12,357 bases of DNA from Candidatus Thalassarchaeum betae (GTDB lineage Archaea; Thermoplasmatota; Poseidoniia; Poseidoniales; Thalassarchaeaceae), in the NCBI GenBank assembly GCA_003193925.1, contig PSPG01000017.1, positions 1-12,357 on the forward strand, written 5' to 3'. Numbering within the stretch: the first letter of the stretch is position 1; each line of letters starts with the position of its first letter. Positions 7,758 to 12,357 of this stretch are shown here, one piece after another. The notes beneath the pieces were generated by a model. The model was not told the DNA's origin. It saw only the letters and a program-made list of their open reading frames with translations, and did not search any database. The translations under genes and the position numbers were made by a program.

Positions 7758-10137
7758 AGGATGGGTTCTGGACACCCATCTGGACTACGCATCGGAGCGC
7801 ATGGTACTGTGGGTTAAGAATGACGATGGCAGCGTCTCCAGCCACTCGTTCGAATGGAGCCCAGTGCTGCACGTACACGGCCAGTCGCAGCACATGGAGG
7901 AGTTGCGAAACGCACTGCTCCGTCCCGAGTACCAAGTGCCGTTCGGCAACCTGATCATCGGCCAGGAGCGTCAGCGAATTCGTCATGAGGATGCGGGACC
8001 CGTCGAGGTCCTGACCGTGGGGGTCTCTCGCCCTTCGAAGATACTCAGAGTCGCCGAGATGCTCTCTGCGAATGGGGCCTGGAGGAACTTTGAGCTGTTC
8101 TCTGTCGACCCTAAGATCGCGCAGAGATTCCTGCTCGACCTCGGAACGTTCCCGTTCGGTCGAGTGCGTGTCGAGGGGGGTGGTATCGTGCCACTCGACT
8201 CACGCACCGACGTGGATTGCCCCCTGCCACCGCTTCGTCAGGTGAAGTTGCACGTGGCATGCCATGATCTGCATGGCAAGCGGTGCGCGGGAGCCGAGAT
8301 AACGAGCGTGACCCTAATCGACATCGGCTGCATGGGATCGGAGGCCGAAGACGAGGTCTGGCACGCACGCGCGGAAGACTACGAGGAACCCGCTGCCTTC
8401 CTCGAGGCATTCGCAAGCGAGTTCGACCGCTTGGACCCGGATGTCGTGATTACGGACTACGGCGACAGCGTGGACTTCCCCGCGCTGCGAACTCTCGCCG
8501 AGAAAGAGGGTAAGCCGCTGCAGTTGAGCCGAAACGCGCACGACTGCACCCCCCGCCGCGAGGCGACCACGTCCTGGAGTTACGGCAGACTGCTGCGCTC
8601 CGACGCATATCATGCCCTCCAAGGGCGGCTGCACATCGACATGGGCACTTCGTTCATGGGCAAGGAGGGTGGCATGGAGGGTTTGTGCGAGCTCGCTCGC
8701 GTCTCCGGGCTCCCCGCCCAGGATCTCTCTAGGCTCTCCCCCGGCTCGGCCATTTCGGCTATGCAAATCCGCCAGTCGATGGAGGACGGCGTGCTGATTC
8801 CATGGAAGAAGAACCGCCCCGAGGACATGAAAACCGCCACGCAGATGCTATTCGCCGATCGGGGCGGGCTCTATCTCGACCCAAGACCGGGTGTCCACGA
8901 AGACGTATACGAACTAGACTACGCGAGCCTGTTTCCGAGCATCATCGCGACTAGGAACATCAGCCCGGAGACAATGAGTTGCGAGTGCTGTAACCCCGCT
9001 GGCACGGAGGATCGGCGCGATGGGCGCCTGCCTCTGGAGGCCGAGCGTGCCGCGAGGGAGATCGAGCGACGGTCGGAGGAGGGCGAGGTGCGCAAGCTGG
9101 TGGTCCCGGAGCTTGGTCTGCACGTCTGCACGAGGAGACATGGGTTCCTCGGTCGGGTGGTGGCTCCTATAATAGAGAGGAGGACCTACCTTAAGTCGAA
9201 GCGTAAGGAGAAGGGGGATGTCTGGGACAGGCGCCAGAACGTGCTCAAGTGGATTCTGGTCTGCTGCTTCGGATACACTGGGTACCGCAACGCGCGCTTT
9301 GGCAGGATTGAGTGCCACGAGGCGATTTGCGCATGGTCACGCGACATACTGCTAGATACCATCGAGGAGGCCGAACTCGATGGCTGGGAGTGCCTGCACG
9401 CAATCGTCGACTCGATATGGATCGCCGACACGCGGGGCCGCAACGAGGAGGAGAGGGCAGAGTCAATCTCCCGCCTGATCTCACGCATCGAGGCGAGGAT
9501 CGGCATCCCGCTGGAGCTTGAGGAGGTCTACGAGTGGATCGCCTTCGTCCCAAACCGTACCACCGGCGTGGGCGCCCTAACGAAGTACTTCGCTTACGGG
9601 CGCGAGGGCTGGAAGGTGAGGGGGATCGAGCTGCGGCAGCACTCCACCTGCAATTGGGTCCGCGACCTGCAGGAGTCGATCATGGAGATCCTGCGACAGG
9701 ACCCGCCCGGAGAGGCCCCCGCGAGGGGCGTCGAGCACCTGCACTACGAGCTGGCCCGCCTCCGAGGGGGCAAGGTCCCCCTGGCTGACTTGGTGGTGGG
9801 GCGTCGCGTCAGGAACGAGGTCGGCACCCATCGCGTCCTCAACCTCACGGCCGCTGCACTGTTGCGAGAACGGAGCTTGGGGCAGCGCACGCCACCCGGG
9901 CGCAAGGTGCGCTTCGCCGTGGTCGGCTGGGAGCGTCCCGACGCTGCGGATAGAATCAGGATGGAGTCTGAGGTCGAGGCGAGGACCCCCCCGACCTCCG
10001 GGCAGAGTGGCGACTGCGACTTCTACGAGCCCCTCGCCATCCGAGCCGCAACGGCGCTTCTAGCGCCGTTCGGCTGGTCCGAGGATGGGATCAGGGGGGG
10101 CAGGTCAGTGCAGACCTCACTGACGATGTGGGCGTGA
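7750..10137 (+). CDS. PolB2-like divergent family B DNA polymerase
   Basis: This 795-residue protein has the family B polymerase order: N-terminal domain, exonuclease-like domain, palm, fingers and thumb. Motif A is clear as DYASLFPSII, with catalytic D390. Motif B is KWILVCCFGYTGY, with K500 and F507-G508. Motif C reads IVDSIW where replicative enzymes have DTDS: the second Asp (D554) is kept and the first is replaced by Ile. In the exonuclease domain the Exo I DxE is not visible (ACHDLHG near 170-176) and the Exo II Asn is replaced (YGDSVDF), so proofreading is probably lost. These changes place it with archaeal PolB2 (Dpo2-type), linked to damage-induced, error-prone synthesis, rather than with replicative PolB. 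A conserved-looking cysteine cluster (CECC near 411-414, C460) follows motif A. The ATG at 7750 is preferred to a GTG at 7741, because GGTGA at 7740-7744 then has normal spacing. The 3' end overlaps the opposing RadA-like gene. Confidence 0.85.
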   Translation: MIEGWVLDTHLDYASERMVLWVKNDDGSVSSHSFEWSPVLHVHGQSQHMEELRNALLRPEYQVPFGNLIIGQERQRIRHEDAGPVEVLTVGVSRPSKILRVAEMLSANGAWRNFELFSVDPKIAQRFLLDLGTFPFGRVRVEGGGIVPLDSRTDVDCPLPPLRQVKLHVACHDLHGKRCAGAEITSVTLIDIGCMGSEAEDEVWHARAEDYEEPAAFLEAFASEFDRLDPDVVITDYGDSVDFPALRTLAEKEGKPLQLSRNAHDCTPRREATTSWSYGRLLRSDAYHALQGRLHIDMGTSFMGKEGGMEGLCELARVSGLPAQDLSRLSPGSAISAMQIRQSMEDGVLIPWKKNRPEDMKTATQMLFADRGGLYLDPRPGVHEDVYELDYASLFPSIIATRNISPETMSCECCNPAGTEDRRDGRLPLEAERAAREIERRSEEGEVRKLVVPELGLHVCTRRHGFLGRVVAPIIERRTYLKSKRKEKGDVWDRRQNVLKWILVCCFGYTGYRNARFGRIECHEAICAWSRDILLDTIEEAELDGWECLHAIVDSIWIADTRGRNEEERAESISRLISRIEARIGIPLELEEVYEWIAFVPNRTTGVGALTKYFAYGREGWKVRGIELRQHSTCNWVRDLQESIMEILRQDPPGEAPARGVEHLHYELARLRGGKVPLADLVVGRRVRNEVGTHRVLNLTAAALLRERSLGQRTPPGRKVRFAVVGWERPDAADRIRMESEVEARTPPTSGQSGDCDFYEPLAIRAATALLAPFGWSEDGIRGGRSVQTSLTMWA

Positions 10138-10853
10138 GGCCGGAATTCAAGCAGGGAGGTCTGGCCCTCGGCGAGCTCCGCCCATGGGACTGTCAGGCCA
10201 ATCGAGGCCAGATGCAGTAGGGATGTCGACCTCCCCCCTCGCCTCCCGCCCCGTCCGGCTCTGAATGCCCTCAGACAATCGTCTGCGGCATGCTCTAGGT
10301 TCGCCCGCAGGGCTTTCGGCAGGATCGGAGAGGTTCGTCGGCGTGTGGTGATGACCACCAGCGAGTCGGACGTCTCGGCAGTCGTGCGCAGGCCCTCCAG
10401 TGTCTTGCGGAGGAGCGCTCTGCCCTCGGCCCGGTTGATCTGTGGGTCTGCGAACATCCGCGCTAGGTCGGAGGCTACGACGAGCCGTCCTCCGGAGAGG
10501 CGTTCTGGAGGTGATTCCTCCGTTGCCTCGGCTGCCAGTCGCTCGACGATGGCCGTGGTCTGGTGTGCCGTGAAACCCCTGCACGCGTGCAGTCTGTCCA
10601 TGGCATCGCCAGGGCAGTCGCGCCAGAGTAGGAGCGAGAGGATGTCGGAGGGGTCGAACCTCATCCCTCCGTCTATCCAGTGAACGGGCCTGCCCTCGGC
10701 CAGCTCGTCGCAGACCATGCCATGCACGAGTGGCATCATCTCCCTCCTCTCCTGCTCGAGCAGGAGCAGAGTCCCGGTCCTCGGGCGGGGGAGTTGCAGA
10801 TCCAACAAGCGGTCCCCCCACGATATCCCGTGTCGTTCGGAAGCGGTAGCCAC
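10023..10853 (-). CDS. RadA/RecA-fold protein with degenerate Walker A (PolB2-associated type)
   Basis: This 276-residue protein follows the outline of the RecA/RadA ATPase core. A strand-turn-helix sits where Walker A belongs (TGTLLLLEQERREMM, residues 26-40), then VHWIDGGMRFDP (57-68), a LHACRGF strand (88-94), a Walker B-like strand LVVASDL (124-130), and a helix plus strand ending SLVVITTRRR (164-173). The expected GxxxxGK(T/S) loop is absent, so ATP is probably not hydrolysed. That recalls the inactive RecA-family partner reported beside archaeal PolB2 and the ImuA/SulA-like partner in bacterial mutagenesis cassettes. The start is a GTG at 10853; a stop lies two codons upstream in frame and the next ATG would remove the first strand. 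Residues from about 239 to the end are encoded within the overlap with the polymerase gene. The fold call is by eye from motif order. Confidence 0.65.
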   Translation of the reverse strand: MATASERHGISWGDRLLDLQLPRPRTGTLLLLEQERREMMPLVHGMVCDELAEGRPVHWIDGGMRFDPSDILSLLLWRDCPGDAMDRLHACRGFTAHQTTAIVERLAAEATEESPPERLSGGRLVVASDLARMFADPQINRAEGRALLRKTLEGLRTTAETSDSLVVITTRRRTSPILPKALRANLEHAADDCLRAFRAGRGGRRGGRSTSLLHLASIGLTVPWAELAEGQTSLLEFRPHAHIVSEVCTDLPPLIPSSDQPNGARSAVAARMARGS

Positions 10854-10943
10854 GGGCTATCGACTCGGCTTTCCATTTAGAGTGAGTCCAAGAGGCGGGC
10901 AGGACGTCTGAAAGTGAAAATAGTGGGAGAAGCTTCGGGGAGC
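10854..10943. promoter_or_regulatory. Divergent promoter region between the RadA-like and SRAP genes
   Basis: These 90 bases separate two start codons on opposite strands, so both promoters must fit here or inside the genes. On the minus strand CTCTAAATGG (about 10873-10882) lies 20-30 bases before the GTG at 10853. On the plus strand GAAAATAG (about 10916-10923) lies about 25 bases before the ATG at 10944. Both spacings suit leaderless archaeal transcription. A short inverted pair, GACTC (10862-10866) and GAGTC (10884-10888), flanks the minus-strand box and could be an operator, but five bases is weak. Shared control of two damage-response genes is plausible. Confidence 0.38.
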
Positions 10944-11579
10944 ATGTGCGGGCGTTTTGCGTTGGGCGCTGACCCAGAGTTGGTCGCACTTGTCTTCGAT
11001 GCCAAACTCGTCGCCCTACCTGTCCGTCCTAGTTGGAACATCGCACCAACGGATCCCGCCAACATCGTATACGACGATGGCGAGGGGAAGGTAATCGGTC
11101 CGATGCGCTGGGGCTTCGACCTCAGCAGCAGCCGGAAGGCGTTCAACGCCCGTCTGGAGACGATTCTGGACAAGTGGCGCTTCAAGAGGTCCGCGCAGTG
11201 GCACAGGTGCTTAGTCCCGGCCACGGGTTGGTACGAGTGGACGAAGTCCGAGGACGGCGGCAGGGACCCTCACTTCCTCACTTCGCCCGAGTCCGACTTG
11301 ATTGCCCTCGGTGGTCTATGGGAGAAGGACGCCGACGATGCCCGATTCACCATCATCACGAGGCCCGCCCTCGACGGCTTGCAGCACCTTCACGATCGGA
11401 TGCCTTTGGTCCTCCCCTCTGATAAGTGGGATATCTGGCTCAACCCCGACGGTTCTGAGGTTGCCGGAGATGAAAGTGTAAAGGTGGCTACCGATCGAAT
11501 CAATTTCTCCTATCACAGGGTTTCAAGGGAGGTGAACAACTCTCTCTCCGAGGGACCTGAGCTCGTGGATTCAATCTGA
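10944..11579 (+). CDS. SRAP-family abasic-site crosslinking protein (HMCES/YedK type)
   Basis: This 211-residue protein is a SOS-response-associated peptidase (SRAP) family member. These proteins bind abasic sites in single-stranded DNA and form a stable thiazolidine crosslink through an N-terminal cysteine, shielding the lesion. All expected active-site residues are present: Cys2 (MCGRF), Asn68 and Arg70 in FNARLET, Glu98 in GWYEW, and His150 in HLHDRMP. The ATG at 10944 is fixed by the chemistry, because methionine removal must expose Cys2; the in-frame GTG at 10914 would bury it behind ten residues and would not work. The length is close to YedK (about 222). It is divergent from the RadA-like gene and convergent with the MarC-family gene. 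Its place next to a PolB2-type polymerase parallels bacterial SRAP genes near error-prone polymerases. Confidence 0.95.
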   Translation: MCGRFALGADPELVALVFDAKLVALPVRPSWNIAPTDPANIVYDDGEGKVIGPMRWGFDLSSSRKAFNARLETILDKWRFKRSAQWHRCLVPATGWYEWTKSEDGGRDPHFLTSPESDLIALGGLWEKDADDARFTIITRPALDGLQHLHDRMPLVLPSDKWDIWLNPDGSEVAGDESVKVATDRINFSYHRVSREVNNSLSEGPELVDSI

Positions 11580-11635
11580 TCCCGATTGGGCGTTGCCCTT
11601 GCCCTCACACTCAGCAAGGTGATACCACACTGAAG

Positions 11636-11670
11636 GTAAATCCTCGTGAGTACGGAAGCTCAGGGGTTTA
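11636..11670 (-). repeat. Dispersed intergenic repeat, copy D (inverted)
   Basis: On the minus strand this copy carries the same 18-base core (11670 down to 11653), followed by TACTCACGAGGATTTAC, which matches the right half of copy A with two differences. The left arm is missing. It begins 23 bases after the MarC-family stop in the same orientation as that gene, so relative to its upstream gene it sits like copies A-C. It lies in the tail-to-tail gap between the SRAP and MarC-family genes. Confidence 0.85.
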
Positions 11671-11693
11671 GGTTTCAGAATGGCGAAGCGGAA

Positions 11694-12323
11694 TCATGCG
11701 CCGAGAGTCGCGTGCCACACGGCCAATCCATCGAACAAATACTGGGCCGCAATGACGACGGTGAGCAGCCCCATGATTCGAGTGATGATGCGAACCACAT
11801 TGTCGCTGAGGAAGTTGGACATCGAGGAGACGAGTATGAATATCAGCAGCGAGAGGGTCATCACCGCAATGGTTGCCATGGCGACCATGTTTGTAGAGAA
11901 TTCGGGGTTCGTCCCAAGGAGAATCACCAGACTGATCGAGCCCGGCCCCGCCAACATCGGCATGCCCAATGGGACGAGAGAGAAATCGACTGGCGTTTCG
12001 TGAACGACAGATGGAATGAGTGCGGGCTCATAACTCGGCTTCTCGCCCTCTTTGAGCATACTCACCCCGATGAGCCCGAGCAGCAGGCCACCCGCGGCCT
12101 GGAGACTGTACATCTCGACGTGCATGAAAGTCAGCAGTGCTTCACCACTGAAGACAAAGAAGAGCAGTACCATTGTCGCGAATGCACACGCTCGAAAGGC
12201 GATTCTGCGAAGCGCAGCTGTGCTGCGCTCCGAGCCAAGGGTCAGGAAGAAGGCGATCGATGCAGGCGGGTCGACGACTACCAGCAGTGGGATGATTGCG
12301 AGTACCAGCGTACCAAGGTCCAT
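11694..12323 (-). CDS. MarC-family integral membrane protein (UPF0056)
   Basis: This 209-residue protein has about six hydrophobic helices and the recognisable MarC pattern: an N-terminal helix ending in VVVDPPASIAFFL, the central PLGMPMLAGPGSIS loop before the fourth helix, and a C-terminal RIMGLLTVVIAAQYLFDGL helix. Family members are about 200-215 residues, so it is complete. They are inner-membrane proteins of unsettled function; the name comes from an old link to multiple antibiotic resistance that was later questioned. The ATG at 12323 starts at the first helix, and no in-frame ATG lies upstream within the window. The gene is convergent with the SRAP gene and is followed by repeat copy D. 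No partner gene is visible before the window ends. Confidence 0.94.
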   Translation of the reverse strand: MDLGTLVLAIIPLLVVVDPPASIAFFLTLGSERSTAALRRIAFRACAFATMVLLFFVFSGEALLTFMHVEMYSLQAAGGLLLGLIGVSMLKEGEKPSYEPALIPSVVHETPVDFSLVPLGMPMLAGPGSISLVILLGTNPEFSTNMVAMATIAVMTLSLLIFILVSSMSNFLSDNVVRIITRIMGLLTVVIAAQYLFDGLAVWHATLGA

Positions 12324-12357
12324 AGAATGCGAGCGCCATGCGCCCCATATTTGAATC

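Noticed and set aside
10147-10989. A 280-codon minus-strand frame in another phase over the RadA-like gene
   Set aside because: Its translation is Arg/Pro/Thr-rich with no fold pattern, whereas the overlapping 276-residue frame shows RecA-like strands and helices. Its start also lies inside the SRAP gene.

Overview
The window looks like a piece of a Thermoplasmatota archaeal genome, most likely a marine group II euryarchaeon (Poseidoniales). Three things suggest this: a very large secreted protein with Asp-rich thrombospondin type 3 (TSP3) calcium-binding repeats, an archaeal PolB2-type family B DNA polymerase, and a RadA-like protein without a Walker A motif. Start sites also look archaeal, with weak or absent Shine-Dalgarno motifs and TATA-like boxes close to start codons. 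This assignment is inference; no rRNA or tRNA gene is present to confirm it.

Layout. (1) Bases 1-4421, minus strand: one open reading frame that runs off the left edge and encodes at least 1473 residues. It has a signal peptide, beta-propeller-like blades interrupted by a von Willebrand A domain, a beta-sandwich stretch, ten TSP3 units, a transmembrane helix and a charged tail. (2) Bases 4643-7275, plus strand: three small single genes, a GNAT acetyltransferase, a TauE/SafE-type exporter and a frameshifted MFS transporter. Each is followed by a copy of the same short repeat. (3) Bases 7506-11579: a small helical protein overlapping a divergent PolB2-like polymerase, then a convergent RadA-like gene whose 3' end overlaps the polymerase gene by 115 bases, then a divergent SRAP (HMCES/YedK) gene. 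(4) Bases 11694-12323, minus strand: a MarC-family membrane protein, also followed by the repeat.

How the genes may work together. Region 3 reads as a DNA-damage tolerance locus. A divergent polymerase, a RecA-fold protein without an ATP-binding loop and a small helper protein parallel the bacterial ImuA-ImuB-DnaE2 mutagenesis cassette. SRAP proteins crosslink to abasic sites in single-stranded DNA and sit in SOS-linked operons in bacteria.

The short repeat occurs four times (three plus-strand copies and one minus-strand copy), always shortly after a stop codon and in the same orientation as the gene it follows. It could be a 3'-end or terminator element, or the scar of cassette-like gene insertion. 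It is the least explained structure in the window.
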